Positions 37,221 through 50,900 of a stretch of DNA of 64,000 nucleotides are shown here, in pieces. Source of the stretch: Camarhynchus parvulus (Eukaryota > Chordata > Aves > Passeriformes > Thraupidae). Numbering within the stretch: the stretch's first letter is position 1; each line of letters starts with the position of its first letter. Position numbers and translations under genes: made by a program. The stretch lies in contig NC_044571.1 of NCBI RefSeq assembly GCF_901933205.1, forward strand, positions 70,185,689-70,249,688. The letters run 5' to 3'. Under the pieces are notes generated by a model. It was not told where the DNA came from. It ran no database searches and saw only the letters and a program-made list of their open reading frames with translations.

Positions 37221-40200
37221 GGTGAGAATTAGCCTCTCCCTTTCTGCTGCCACATCTTTGCTTTTGTTTGTTTGTTTTCTTAGGATCTCTTGAGCTGTAC
37301 CAATAATATTTTTTCCCTAAGTGCTGTGTCTTTCAGATTAATTATGTGTTAAATATCTTCTTTATAGGAGAAACAAATGCAAATCTGCCTTGGCATTAAC
37401 CCTGATGAATAATGACTTAAAAGATTAGGTTTCTTATCTGTCTTCTTGTTTAATGCTAACAATCTAGTTCTATTTCCCAAACATATTTCAACAGGAGCAA
37501 CTATTCAGTTTTAGAATTTGTATAAAGCTCTGATAGGTTTGATACCAGAATGCTGTGATTTAACAAAGTGGTTTGAAAGGCTGTGAATGAAGTGTTGCTT
37601 TATTAAGTTTTGTCTTTGCCACAAATTTTAAAATAAGGTGGAGATGGGGCAGTTTTTTATGAACTCAAGAGAGTCTGCACTCCAGTGTGAATGCAGCCGC
37701 TGATACATAACTTCAGACATGGATTTGCAGACACAATCGACAACTGCCAGGGTCTAGAGGATCCTGGACCCTTGATCAAAGTGATTCCCCTAAGGTAACT
37801 GATACCACATAAATATGAGGAGTAAGTGAATATTTGTTTTTATTTCTGCTCCATGACTACAAATCAGAGTGAAATGCCTGCTCAGGAAAGGGCTGTGATT
37901 CCCTCTTTGGGAATGTTTCAAATTTCGTTGATCTTTGCAATAATAAAACTCTTAGAAACAGCCAAGGCTGTGCCCCTCACTTGATTTCACTTGATGACAC
38001 GGGGGTAGTGCTCAATTTGTGTGGTAATGCGTTGGGAAAGGGCTACGTGAGTGCTGGTCTAGCAGGGGACTTGGGCTATTATAGAGCAGTAAAAGCCCTT
38101 CCTGTTCTGAGCCGTGTCAAAAGAAGGAGGAAGGAACTAGCAGATTGCCAGGCAGGCACCAGCGTGCCTTTGCCCTTTCCAGCTCTCCCCAGTATTTTTC
38201 GGTGTTTTCCCCTTCATTCTCCTTTCTCTACCAGGTGTCAAATTGTGTCATCTGGGGTCATAAGTTTGGCTGTAGATGTGGTTTAAAGAGTCAGTAATAA
38301 AATTCTCTTTGCAGCTTGATTCTGTGAGTTATTAAACATCGCCTATTAGATGCTGAGTGCTTGATGCAGTGTGGGATTCGAATTTTAAATCAAGTTTGTA
38401 CAGTGATGCTGTTATTTATAACAGCTAATGGTGAAAGGATGTGTAGAATGTCTGAAATGGCAAAGTGGTGCTTATCTGCAGGCTTGAACCTGTTTCTCTG
38501 TTTAAGATTGGGCACAACAGCAGTCTTTCTAATGGTCTTTTGACTGGTTTAACCATCTTGAACAATCTTAGAAACTTTTTTTAATGTTCATCCATTTGAA
38601 AGCTGATAGTGTAATAGCTTTCAAAAGCAAAAACTCCAAGAAAGTCTTTGAGAATACTTGCTGTTTACATGGTATTTATTTGCAAAATTAGTTGCATTGT
38701 GTGTTTTCTGAACTTAACTATACTACTGTTCCTTTAGGGCTGGGAATTAAAATAAATTGATCTAGGGGGCTTTTTTTGTGTGAATGGACCTTCAGGACTT
38801 CATGCTTTACTCTTCTAATGAATGATGATAAATTCATCATATTCTGTTGTAGTATTGGCTGAGTTCCTGAAATTATTTGTGTACAAGTACTTTGAGAGCT
38901 GTTTAAGATGATTTTGCTTTCTGGGTTCTAATAATGGAATGATTTTTCGTTGCTGCTGCTTTATTCATAGCAAATCAATAATTAATAAGGTAGAATATGA
39001 CATAAAATTCCTGCCTTTCTGCTGTTAGTTACCTTTTACCGAAATTGGCTACTATATTGAGTTACAGGGGCATTACAGAAGATTTTGCTACAACTTACTC
39101 AGTTCTGTGTAAGCACAAGAACATTGTGCTTTTACCTGTTCCTTCAGGATGAAGGTGAAAATATCTTTGCTTGCAGTATAATGAAAAAGCATATAGCTCT
39201 TCTCATACCCACAAGGAGCAAGACTCACGAAGTCTGCATGGATTTTTTGGGAAGGAAGGCACTGAACCCCCTTTACATGCAGTATGGGCAGGTATGCATT
39301 GCAGGATGAAATGCAGAGCACTTGCCTGAAATTTATTGCAGCAGTGAGAAGGAAGAGCAGGGGGGTGGTTTTCTTTCACCTGGAAGTTGCAGTGCACAGT
39401 GTAAAGCAGTGAAAGCACAAGCTAGAATTCCAGTCTCCCTTTCTTCCACTGCCCTCCATCACCCAAAACTTCATCCCCCAAGAGGCTTCGCCTCCAAGCA
39501 TTGCTGTCTGAGTTAGTAAAGCAAAACAGTGTCTGTACTCCGGAGAGGACCAAGATGGAATTGAATTATTACTAGAGAGTAAACAACGCTCTCTTATCTG
39601 GAGGGAAATAGCCCTTAGCAGAAATGTTTTATTTCCTAATTTGACTATTTTACACAAATCAATTTAATGCATCTTTTGCCCGTGCTTTGACACTTGCATT
39701 CTCAGACACAGAAGATCCCACCAGCAAGGGGAGGGGAGGCAGCTGGGCAAGGGGAGAGATGCTCAGTGCCAGCTTCAAGTACTGAGAAATGTGAGAACTG
39801 ACATCTGTCTGAGACACTTCTTCCCAAAGTGTGACACACAGAGCAGTCCTCTGTGGGACTCAGCAGGGGAATGTGTTGTGGTACAGGAACAGCTGGCTAC
39901 AAGTATGGCTTGAAAACACAAGCAAAAGAAAGGCTGTGCTAAGCTGGCTACTGTTTTCTTCCTAACACTTTTCTAATCAACTCTGTGGATAAAACCAAGT
40001 TCTTTGGTTATTCCATTGGTTCTTCCAGTATTTATTTAATTTATATAGGTTTTGCTCTTGGTATATTACAGGTATTTGACCCATCCCCCACCATTACTTC
40101 CCCTTCCAGCCAAAATATTTACCGGCTTTGGTAATAAGTTTTTGCGTGGAGTTTTTTTGTCTGTTTGTTTTTCTGTTTTAAAAAAGCTCATGCTTGTATT

Positions 40201-41365
40201 TTGTTTCATGTTGTCATAGATTGAGTTAGTCAACCATGATCAAGACAGGTCTGTAATTGGTTAAACGATAATATGCTTCTGAGCTGGGAAGGCATTAGAG
40301 ATTAGTCTAAATATTTTGGTCATATGAATTTTCTCATTGGAGGTGGAAGGAAGCTTAGCAGGGGGCCCCATGGACCCACCCTTGGTCATAGTTTTGTAGC
40401 ATAGAACCAGAAATGGCTCTTCTAGAATATGTTTACCACCACTTTCCAGTTTAATTAAATTTTTCATACCATGTGTAACAGATGGGATCTGGGTGGAAGG
40501 TGTGTATGCAGGCAGTGGAGGGGCCCCAACCAAATTTTCACCACTTCTTGTTCCAGTCAAGCTTGGATGGTTGTTAACATAGATGTGGCTTCACCAGATG
40601 ATTGTGCAGTGCTCTTTGTTGTTTTGGGATAGTGTAGGATTGGACTGGGTAGCCATGCAACATGCTTCTTGAAAGACTCTTTCATGAAAGGCGCTGGGCC
40701 TGCAGGTGGATGCAATCTGATGGCTCTTCCAAGTTGTACTGAAGGGTTAAATGCTGCTGGTGAGGGCTTACGTCACTGGGCACAAGTGCTGCAAATCAGG
40801 AGATACATTTCAGACCACTGGGGAACTGTTCATATAACTAGTGCTTCCAAGCCTTACACCAAGGTGGAGATCAAAAGTTGTGGAGCAGCCAAGTCAATAA
40901 AATAAATTAAAACAGAATAATTGCAGCAAAGCAGGGGGGAAAAAATGTATTTAGTGCGCCGCAGTCCAAGGACATTGGGCCTGATGAAACATCACCCTTT
41001 GAACCAGGAGGTGTTTCAGTGGAGTAGGCTTTTGATTCCCAATTATATTTGTGTCAAAAGGAAAGCTGGACGTACTGCTGGAAGATTACTTGCTTCAGGA
41101 CACTTGCATCACTTTGAAATTTGCATAACTATGAAAAATATCAGAGATTTAATTTTTGTTTTCAACAAGACTCCTTTAGTCCAAAGAACAGAGGGCTTGG
41201 TTGAAATATTTAGAGATCCAAGTACATTCATATATGTGAAAAATACCTGCATGAGAACTGTAGAACAAAGGGGGAAGGTCTTTTATGAGTTGTAAGTAAT
41301 TCTTATAAAAATGTAGGGAGGATGCTTCAGTGGTGGAAGCAGGGATTGTGGAACTTTTAGTTTTA
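37221..41365 (+). other. ATP8A2 intron
   Basis: No exon was recognised. The segment at 37680-37780 is GC-richer than its flanks but matches nothing I know. A minus-strand frame at about 40261-40590 and a 124-codon plus-strand frame at 40921-41295 are long for this background but without known motifs. Confidence 0.5.
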
Positions 41366-41675
41366 ATTGGTTGTTTTTTGAATGTTGCTGTTTTGTTGTA
41401 TGAGTTTTTTTGTTTGGGGTTTTTTTGGTTCGCAGTTTGGTTTTGGTTGGGTTTTTTTGTGTTTTATTTTGGTTTTTTTTAGTTTACTGGTTTGGTTTTG
41501 GTTTTGTGGGTTTTTTGGGGAGTTTTTTTGTTAATTGTTGGAGTTTTTTTGTTTGTTGGTTTTTGGGGAGTTGCTGTTTTGGATTTTGGTGCGGTTTTTG
41601 TTGGGGTTTTTTTGGGTTTTGTTTTTTTTTTTTTTGGTTTTTATATTTTTAGTTTGATTTGGGTTTTATTTTGTA
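41366..41675 (+). repeat. Strand-asymmetric G/T-rich low-complexity tract
   Basis: About 300 bases consist almost only of G and T on the + strand, in units such as GGTTTT, GGGTTTTTTT and TTTTTGG. I count five C in 41401-41660. Open frames of about 80 codons rich in F, G, V and W across it are artefacts of the composition. Two close G-runs occur (GGGTTTTTTGGGG and GGGGTTTTTTTGGG), but not the four needed for a classic quadruplex. Confidence 0.92.
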
Positions 41676-44600
41676 AAGTAAGATCCATGAATTTAATCTT
41701 GCAAGGAACAAGCATTGCTTTACCAGAACTTGTTGCTTTCTGATATGGAAAGTGTAGATGCAAAGGATGGAACCAAGGTATTTAAGGAATTGGAAACTTG
41801 CCCTTTTTAGATGTCCAGTACCTGGAATCATTTTGTTCTAAAAGAACTTACATGAGCCCAGGGAGATTTAATGACGATGAAAGTGGCTTGTGTCCAGCTA
41901 TGAGCTGCAGTGAACAGAAGACACTTCAGGCAGCTGCAAGGAGGGCTGTGAACACATTGGGGTAATTTGCCTCAAGGCCAGTGTTTTACACGGAGTAAAT
42001 AACAGAAGGAGGACTTGTCTAAGACGAGTTAACTGCTGTTGTGTATCAGACTGGAGACCATGCTAGAATATGGAAGTATAGTTTTGTTTTACTGTGTTGC
42101 ATCACTAGCTATTGCTCAAACCTCTGACTACTTTGGGCCTTTTCAGGTTTTTGTTTCTGTAACTTTATATTAACAGGCAGTGAGCAAATTCTTCTTAAAT
42201 TGATGAGGGATAGTCATAATTGACAAAACCCATCTGTCTCTGTGTATCTGTGGGGTGATCTGGCAAATACATTGGGCTAAAATGATTCAGTTGTTAAGTA
42301 TGTGTGGTGACTTGTGATTGAGCAAAGTCTTTACAAGTACAATGCACTTAAGTCAGGTAATTACTTATGCTGGAATAAACGGACACTAGCATTGTTTCAT
42401 GGAGAGGACTGACAGAGGTGAAAGGTAGACAATAGGCACCACATTCTTTTAAAAAACTCCTAAGGAATGGGATGGAAAGCAAACAACCATATGAACTCAG
42501 TGATGAAAACAAGCATTAAAAATTTCAATGCAAAGCTATTTTCATTTTTTCTTCTTTTTCACATACCAATGCACCTAAATCAAAGAAAAAGACCAATGTA
42601 ACAAATAGAGCACTTCTTGCATGGAAAAGATGTGTGTTTAGGTTTGGGGTTTTTTTGCCATTTCACTGAAAACTATCTTTGTGCTCACTGTGATCCAAAA
42701 GTCTCAAACTGTCTTTGCCACCAAGATCTCATTTTGCTCCTCTGGAAAAAAAAAATCAAAACCCTCACAACTGTTTGCTACTACTCCATTAGTCTGTTAT
42801 TTAGCTTTTACTGAGGGAACACCAAAAAACCAAAACCCCATCCTTTTCTAAAAGCTAAGACATTCTTGACATTTCAACTCTTCAAAAGTGTGATTTATGT
42901 ATCCTAAATCAGTCTCCTTGATACTAATCAATACTTTCTCTCAGTTTTAAAACAGGAAATAGCTTCAGTCTGTGTTTAAATCCTGCAACGTCTCATGTCA
43001 TGACCTTTTAGTAGTTTGTTCCTTTTCTCCCCCAATCCCAGTTTTCCCTCCTTTTCCTTCTCACAAAGGCCTCTCAGCTTGTCCTTGGGTTTTTACTGAA
43101 CAGTGGAAGCTGTAGATATTTCAGTTCCTGCTTTTGGATACATGTATCTTAGAGGCTTCCAGTGTCTACTTTCTCACCTTCTTTGGCCTTTCCCTTTGTC
43201 TTTCTTTTCATATCATGCTGTAATCTTCTGAACTACTCATTTTCTTACATCCACTTCAGCCCTGGGGTACAGGTTTCTGGCAGTCTGAAAGCCTGCTGCT
43301 CCATCTGTAGGGATAATGAACTCCTTGACACCAGCTGCATAAATCTCTGTTGTAGGCAGTAGTGTCAAGTCAGTAGGAGCAGATGGGAGATTTGTTCTGT
43401 GTCCAGACAGGCAGGATGGGCATCCAGTGGTGCTGTGCATTAGGAAGTGGAAAGCCTGTATTTCCTTGTGGCATTCTGTTCAGTAATTCAGTGGTGTTAA
43501 ATCCATTGCTGAAGGGACACTTAGTATCTCTCCATTGGTTTTCATTTGTTTCATTTGGAGTCTTGACAAACTAAAGTATTGGAGGACTGTTAGTCTTAGC
43601 TGAGTAGACATATATTGAGAAAACCCTGTACATAACTTTAACAGACCTTGGCACAATTAACAGGATCTTCTCAGAGGGGCCCAAGGGCTAAACTGGCCAG
43701 GATATCAGGCTTAGCTTTTCAGACATTGAGAATGGAGGCTCCTGGCAGGGCGGCTGTCTGACAGGATGCTGGTGCAGTGAGGAATGCTGGTGTTAATTTA
43801 TTCATTCATGTACCAGCATAAAAGGATGGCACTGCTGCACTTCTGCATTTTTTTTCCTTTTGGTACAGAAATTTACTGTCTTTATGATCAGAAAATGTAA
43901 AAAAAAAAAAAATGCAAAGGAAATGTGTGCTAGCTTACTGTCTGCTTTATTCCTTTTTCTTTCCCTACAAGATATGTTGTGGGGATTTTTTTTTAAGAAA
44001 GCTGAGTCTCATGAGTGCTGTCCTCAAGTTCAGTTTCCTGGTTGAAAATCTGCATATGGTAATGTAATATTCTTCTCCAGGAAAGATTTTTTTATGGCAT
44101 ATGTAAATGAAATAAGACCAGCCCCTGGTGGTATTGACAGGATGCTGAGAAGGAAGCCGAGTGTGTATCAACGTGCTTGCAGCTTAGGTCATTCTCACTG
44201 AACCCTGCAGCTCTGTGAGGTTCAGCTGCTTGCTGGAGATGACTTCTCATTCTTTCAGTGACCCTTTGTAAAATGCTGTTTCATTAATGAGAAATATTTT
44301 TTTACAGACATCTCTTCCCTAAACTGTAGATGATAGTGGATTGGATGTGTAATTGTTCTGTTTATACAGGCATAATTAAAGAAATGTGAGCAGGAATCCA
44401 GCCAATATCTGGTGTAAACATTACAATGGAAATAATCACTTTCTTTTGGGATCATTGAATTCTCTGGATCAAACTGACTTCTCCATATTTTAATTCCTTT
44501 GTGACTAGTGTGGTTTCCTTTACTCAAACTTTCAAGAAACTTTGATTTCTATCAATTTCTTTGTTTTAAAAGTCAGGAGTTTTAGTGGGAATAGGATGAG

Positions 44601-46646
44601 ACTTCAGTAGACAGCAGACATAACTGGAACATGGATGTGCTGAAGCACTTCCCAGGCTTGCTGTGGTGTTAGATGTATTGCCCTTTTAAAAAGTTGTCTT
44701 TTGTGCTAACAACTTGGTTTAAGTAAACTTTGTAGTTCTCTTTCCAGAACAGGAGAAAAATGATCTGGACAAAACTGATCCTCGACATTTTATGTTGTAC
44801 TTGATGAAATGTGGTGTTACTTGGTAGATTTCTTCCAGAACTCATCAAGCTCCCTTATTTCACAGCTGGAGGCTTCCTTGGGATTTTGGTGCACTGAGAA
44901 GAGTATTTGTTTTCTGTATTCAGGAAGCAGTAAGCCTTTTGTCTGCTTTCCATAGTGCTCTGTTGAAAGCAAAGCTTCTCACAGGTTCTTTTCCCTTTTA
45001 ACAAATATGCATAGCAGAAGGAAAAATATCCTGCAGTGGAGTAATTGGTGATTGTTTCCACCATGTATTCCTTTTTAGAAAGTTGGTAATAAAGCTGAAG
45101 AACTTCTGTCAAGCAAAACAGTAGCAAAGGACACAAACAGGAAATTTTATGTAGCAGGAAAATCTAGTTTTTCTGATGTAAGTTTTGTTGTACCAGGTGT
45201 AGATTGAAGAGCCCTTTGACATCTATTCAGATGGAACAATGACCATTCAAACCAATGTAGCTACACTCACCTCGAAATCTTTCAGTTCTGCCCAACATTT
45301 TGTTATAAAATACTTCCAGAACAGTTTATAATGAGACACTTGCGGGCCACATGTCCTGAGTATCCCCTGCCTTGTACCAAAACTGCTGCCCTCTCATTCT
45401 CCTCTCCTGTAAGTGGTGACTCTTACCCCTCATCTGATCAGGTGAAACCATGCATTTGAGCTACAGTGTATTTGCGGTTAGCATTCACTTCAAGGAAGAA
45501 TAAAGATATTATCTGGGATAATTGGTAAAATACTGTTTTAATGTTTTTGCTGATTTTAAGATTGCTTTTATGTTAAAGGGTAACTCAAGAATGGTTAAGG
45601 AGAAATATTTGGTGTCTTTTTGCATGTACATGATGTCTGACCGAGTCCTTGTAGGGGAAAATCTTGGTGTAATTAGATCTTTGTTATCTTCTCCTGTGAG
45701 AGCTCCTTGGGATTTTGCTCTCTGTCCCTTTGTGTTTCCTGTTTACTTTGCCTTCTGGAAGTGTGTTAGCTCAAATAGATGTTTGAGACAACTGCCACCC
45801 AAGAAGCAAAGGAACAAAAGTATCAGTAAATACCTAAGTACGTGGAAGAAGAATTTAATGCTCCTTGTTAGCTGTCTGAAGTTTCAGGAGTATTGATAGC
45901 TGTGCTTTATTATTTTTCTCCTATGCTTTTGATTTCTCAAGAGGGTTTCCTTAGTACTAATGGCTCAAGTCTGTTAAAGGCTGAGTATTATTTTTAAAAT
46001 GTTCCATTGTTGTTGCATGACCACCTTGTCTCTCACTGTTGAATTGAAGAAGCAGCTGTGCTATATATGCAGTGAAATGGAATTAGGTATTTTCATTTTC
46101 TTTGTAGCTGATTATTCAATTAGAATTAGTTGTCTTGGGATACTTTGTTAAGATCTATATTATACTGTCATAAGATTGGGTTCTTGAAAGTTGCTGCAGC
46201 CTTCAAGTGTCTTCTTTACAATTAAGGAGTTGCTTAAGCCCAGAACAGAACAGTAGCAAAAGGGACCCTGCAACACAGAAGTTTCAGAACTGACCTACTC
46301 TCTGCCAGATATGGAAGAGGCAAAATATGAGGTAAGGGGATGATAGATCAAGCACATGAATCTAGAAATTTTGTGAAAAGACTGGATTTTTTCTATCGTG
46401 AACCCCCTTCTTCTGAGGAAGACATAGACAATGAGAGTACAAGAAGACAGCATGTTCAAAAATACTGCAGCTTTTCAAAATTCCTTATAAGTTGTTCTGT
46501 ATTTTTTTTAAGTTGCTATATGCTGTCAGTGGTAACTGATTTCTTTTTCTCACAAAAGGAGAAAAACATGTAGAAAAGTAGGGTTATCACTGTCAGGATT
46601 TCAATTCAAAGTGGTAAGGGGTCATGACAGTGCATTATGTTTCGCT
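41676..46646 (+). other. ATP8A2 intron
   Basis: No exon or repeat family was recognised. A run of about 13 A occurs near 43899-43911 and T-rich stretches are frequent. A 124-codon frame at 45522-45896 has no known motif. Confidence 0.5.
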
Positions 46647-46720
46647 CACAAACTGCTATCCAGTGCGCTGCAGTTCTACAATTCACTGCACAAATTGCTA
46701 TCCAGTTCATTGCAGTTCTA
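46647..46720. repeat. Two-copy imperfect tandem repeat, 42-bp period
   Basis: CACAAACTGCTATCCAGT... at 46647 and CACAAATTGCTATCCAGT... at 46689 share 28 of 32 aligned bases, both ending GCAGTTCTA. The plus frame repeats QTAIQCAAVLQF / QIAIQFIAVLEA because 42 is a multiple of three. Confidence 0.8.
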
Positions 46721-47091
46721 GAAGCAGAAGTTGAGCTTTTCTCTTCCAAGTGGTTTTTAGTAGGCTGTCTCCAAACTCCATGGATAACATTGCAGTACAG
46801 CTGTTCTTTAACTAGTGGTACATCTATATAGAAACTTACATTTGCTGTAGTTGTCAGCTAATGATCTTAAGCCTGCTTTCCTGTGTGAATGTCAGTGTTG
46901 GACAAGACCCAATTTAATCCAGTTCTTGGTTTTAAACAGTGAGTAGTAGTGACTGCCTTGGGAATGTGTGTATAATTATTGAATGAAACCTTTGTTCCCA
47001 GCAGCTGTATCTGCATCTTGTTGTCACAATCCTTCAGTGATCTTTTTTCATTCATAAATTGTAAATCTCTTTCTCTGAATGTGTTTAAACT

Positions 47092-47112
47092 CTAATCTCA
47101 ATTAGAGATTAG
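47092..47112. repeat. Inverted repeat, 8-bp arms
   Basis: CTAATCTC (47092-47099) and GAGATTAG (47105-47112) are exact reverse complements around AATTA. A second pairing, CTCTAAT with ATTAGAG, overlaps it. No known function. Confidence 0.7.
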
Positions 47113-47891
47113 TCTGTAGTTTCACCCTGGACAGAGGGTGTTATGTACAGTGTAGAGGAAGTATTTTCCTTTTAAGTCACCCTGGTAATTTCTTTGGATG
47201 CCACCAAGTTCTTGCATTTGAAGAAGTTAAGAATAATCATACTTTGACTGCTTTTCTTCCCCCTCTTCCTCTTCAATGAATATGCCTTCAGTATATCAGC
47301 TTGTAGTTGACTTTTTCAGACAGAGGGTCTTTGTTTGGAAGGACTTTCACAATTTTGTTCTTCCTTGCCTCCCTTTCCTTTTTTTGTTTGTTGGTTTGGG
47401 GCTTTGGTTTTTATCTTTCTTTTTTTACTTCTGGTTCATTTTATCTGATTGAGAGAAAGGGGCTGTCACTAAAGAGTAGGACACACAGTGGATTTATACA
47501 TTTGCATAAAGGAGAGTTTTTTCATTTCTATTTTGTGGATTTATAAAGTTGCCTTTATGGACTTAGGTGAGCAATTTCCTTATAAAGACAGAGATTTCTA
47601 GATCCAGAAATATGATTCATTCCAAAGCCTGCATAACAACTGAAGTGCTGAAGGCCTGTAAACATATGGCTTCTAGCTGGTCCCCTCCAAGGTGAGACCA
47701 GGACTGAGATTAATGAGTAGCTGTTACTCCTGAATTTGTCTGAGATGCGTGAAATAGGCCTCCACATGTGTAAATGCTTTTAAGGAATGGCTTTGCTGTG
47801 CCTACTGGAGGCACCATGTGAAGCAGGCTTAAGCTAAGTGTCCTTTTCAGACTGTGAGAGTTTAAAACCACAGCCCTTCTCCCCTACTGTT

Positions 47892-47952
47892 ATCTCCCAT
47901 TGTGCCTGAAATCAGACTTAGGTAAGTTATGCTGTTCATCTCCCATTGTGCC
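47892..47952. repeat. 15-bp direct repeat flanking 31 bp
   Basis: ATCTCCCATTGTGCC occurs at 47892-47906 and again at 47938-47952. The 31 bp between them show no element ends, so a small local duplication is more likely than an insertion. Confidence 0.75.
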
Positions 47953-50900
47953 ACTTGAAGAAGACACAACAGTGGATCTTGATTTCTAAATCCTATTCCT
48001 GTTGTTGTGTATATCAGTTATCCAGAGAGAAAAATGTCTTCCTGTCCTCTAGCTGTATGCCTGTCCCCTGAAGTAGATTTAGTAAACTGTCTGCACCTAA
48101 AGAAACAATTCATTTATCCTTTTGTGTTTTGTTCATCTGGGACATGGTCAGTTAAATATAACCAGAGATTTGTTTTCCTAGCACTTAAATAACTTCCAAT
48201 TAGAGCGTATGCATCAGGGAAGAAGAGAGACATTCTCAATGCTGAACCCTGGAAGGGTAGAACATAACACATATCAGCCAGATTTTGTACTACTTGTGGC
48301 ACACTTGAAAAAGTCATACACCATTGGTTCAGGTTTATTTTTGTGTGTGTGTCTTAGTGTTCTTCTGTGAACACTGCAGCAGCTGAGTAGAGAAACAGAG
48401 TATTAGAACTAGTGGTGGAAAGTTGAAAATGTCTTCCCTAAAGTAATGCCAGAGAAGTTTGTCACTGGAATTTCTCCAGTGAAAGGATGTTGAAAGAAAG
48501 GTGAGTCAGTGAAATGGAAGAAAGAAGAAGGAATTTTAAGTAGCATAGAAAGGGAAGTGGGAGGTCATGTTTGTTTTCTCTAATTATGATTTCAGGAGAG
48601 TAACTGGCTGCAAAATTAGTCAATTATCTTATGTTTATTGTAAACTCCTATGCTTTTTCCGAAGACACTAGAAGTGCTTTTGCTTCATAAATCAAGCTAA
48701 ATCAAAGAGCTTTCATTATATTACAGAGCTCTATAAATTGATGTCACAACTTGAGAAAAACACTTTTATCTGCAAGCACTTAAGAACACTGCCACTTTCA
48801 GAACCGTGCAAGACATTAGTAGCTGGCTTGTTCAGCTCCTTTCAGCTTTCATGCTGACACATACCATATTGAAGACATGGGTTGTTTGTATAATACTTGG
48901 TTTGATCTTTTTTCGTGGTACTTTCAGTACTGTTGAATCAATCAGAGGAAGTTATTGCTCTGTTGGGCATTAGCATACGTTTAGATATTTCTGCATTAAG
49001 AGCTGCTCACAGAGGAAAAGGCTTTTATGTCAAAAGGAGAGTAAACAGTATGACTGCCGCTGCTTTGAGCTGTGCTTTACTTCTGACCCACATGTATTTG
49101 AAAGCGAGCCTGTTTGTACTAGCAATTATTCCAGTTTTGGACCACATCGTGAAAGGGTCCCTCTTCTCCCCTCTCTTTTTGAATTTTCAATTCCTTTAGT
49201 CTTTAGCAACTGCATGAATGCTACAGATGGGGAAAGGACTCTCAGTTGCTCTTGTGATGGTTTGCTTCATTCATTGCTTAGCATGCACAACGGAGTTAAC
49301 TTCTTTATCTCCTGCTGCACAATCTACTGGGAGTAGTAATGCTACAACAGTTGGTAATGCTGAATATTCATAATTTGTGCATGACATGTGGATGTGACTT
49401 CCCTTGGAAACTTTTTCACATGAACTTACTGGGGAAACCCAGTTCTACAGAGGACTGACTAATCGTCTGGACCTTTTTCAAGCCTCATTAAATTCCATGA
49501 AGGATTAGTTTTTTGACTGGGTTTGTAGTGATTACTGTCAGCTACTAAATTGAGTAAAGAGCCACTTAAAATGCATCTGTACCTCTTCTAATGTCTTACT
49601 TAATGCTGTTTTATAAATGTCACTGATAAGTAGTGAAGCACAGGAAGAGACAGAAATGAATAAAAGTGTGTCTGAGATATAAAAGACTGGGAAATCTTAC
49701 TGTAGAAGTTAGCATTGACTATGATAATTATGGCCCAATGTAATTAAAAAGGTTTTGTTCTTCTTGAACCCTTGGTATTTTGGTCAGCCTTACTTGTAAA
49801 TATATGAGACATTGCATTTAGGAAGATTCCAACTTAAATATATATGCTTAAGTTTTGTAGAAAAATAAGGCTAACAATCAGTTTTCACTTCTACTTATTC
49901 ATGCTAATTTCTCTTAAATTGCAAGAATTAGATCTAGTTCTCATTTTCCTTTATCTAGCAAAGATAAGGGAAAGAAACTAGAAATGTTTGTTACTACACA
50001 GTCTTTCTTTGAGAAGTAGGTTATGATCAGACATTGTGAACTTATGAGATTGAGATGTTAATTTTTGCTCAGTTTGGAAATAGTAATGTGAAGAGTGCTA
50101 AAAATGTCAGTGCTTGAGAGCTGACCATCTTGGAAACAATCTTTACCATGTGGAACTTCTTGCTGGATCAGAGCAGTTTCTGTTGAGTCTACACCGGCTG
50201 TCATTTCTTAAGAGATATGTTTATTTCTTCTGATGGATTGGCTTTTATGCCAGATGCTTTGGATTTTTTAAATCTGAAAAGTCTATGGCATAAAAATAAC
50301 CGAGACATTTTGTAGTGTCTACCCAAAGAGCTGTTAACTTAAAAGTTGCCAAGTCTATTGTATGCACTGCTAAAATACAGAAATTTCAAGTTAAAGAAAT
50401 TATGCACAAAGTTATTTATATTACTTCAATACCAGTGGATTATTCAGGCAAGAGAAAGGGAGTGATGTGATGGTGCTGATGGATGAGGAAAAGGTAGGGC
50501 TTGAAGGAGAAGACTGTTTACCCTGGGAAGATACTCCAATAGCATGGGATGATGACTACATGGAGGGGAAGGAGATGAGGTCACTCCTCTACTGCAGTGC
50601 CCAGTTATGCTGTGTCTCTCTGGAGACTTTCAGCACACAAGGCACATGTGTGCTAAGTGAGCCTATTTGGAGCCCAGGCCTCACTGTGTGACAAAATCAC
50701 ATTGGAGCCCTCTTCAGGGACTGTTGCAGTCTTCTAGTAGGGCAGAGCCTCTATTGTCACTAAACTGAGATTTCAGGTGTAGGTCTAGATGTTTTCAATC
50801 TGTGGCCATTGGCCCATGTTTCATTTTTTGATGTGACAGGAAACACTTCAGGTAACTCTGGGTTATGCAGTAGTACAATGTTGTTGTTAAACACAAGCAC

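Noticed and set aside
40921..41295. 124-codon plus-strand frame before the G/T tract
   Set aside because: No recognisable domain and no flanking splice signals that I could support.
41366..41675. G-quadruplex or telomere-like array
   Set aside because: G-runs of three or more are mostly paired, not in sets of four within short loops, and the units are irregular, not TTAGGG.
41410..41743. Two overlapping frames rich in F, G, V and W, resembling membrane proteins
   Set aside because: They are produced by the G/T-only composition of the low-complexity tract.
45522..45896. 124-codon plus-strand frame
   Set aside because: No recognisable domain, isolated in intron, single frame only.
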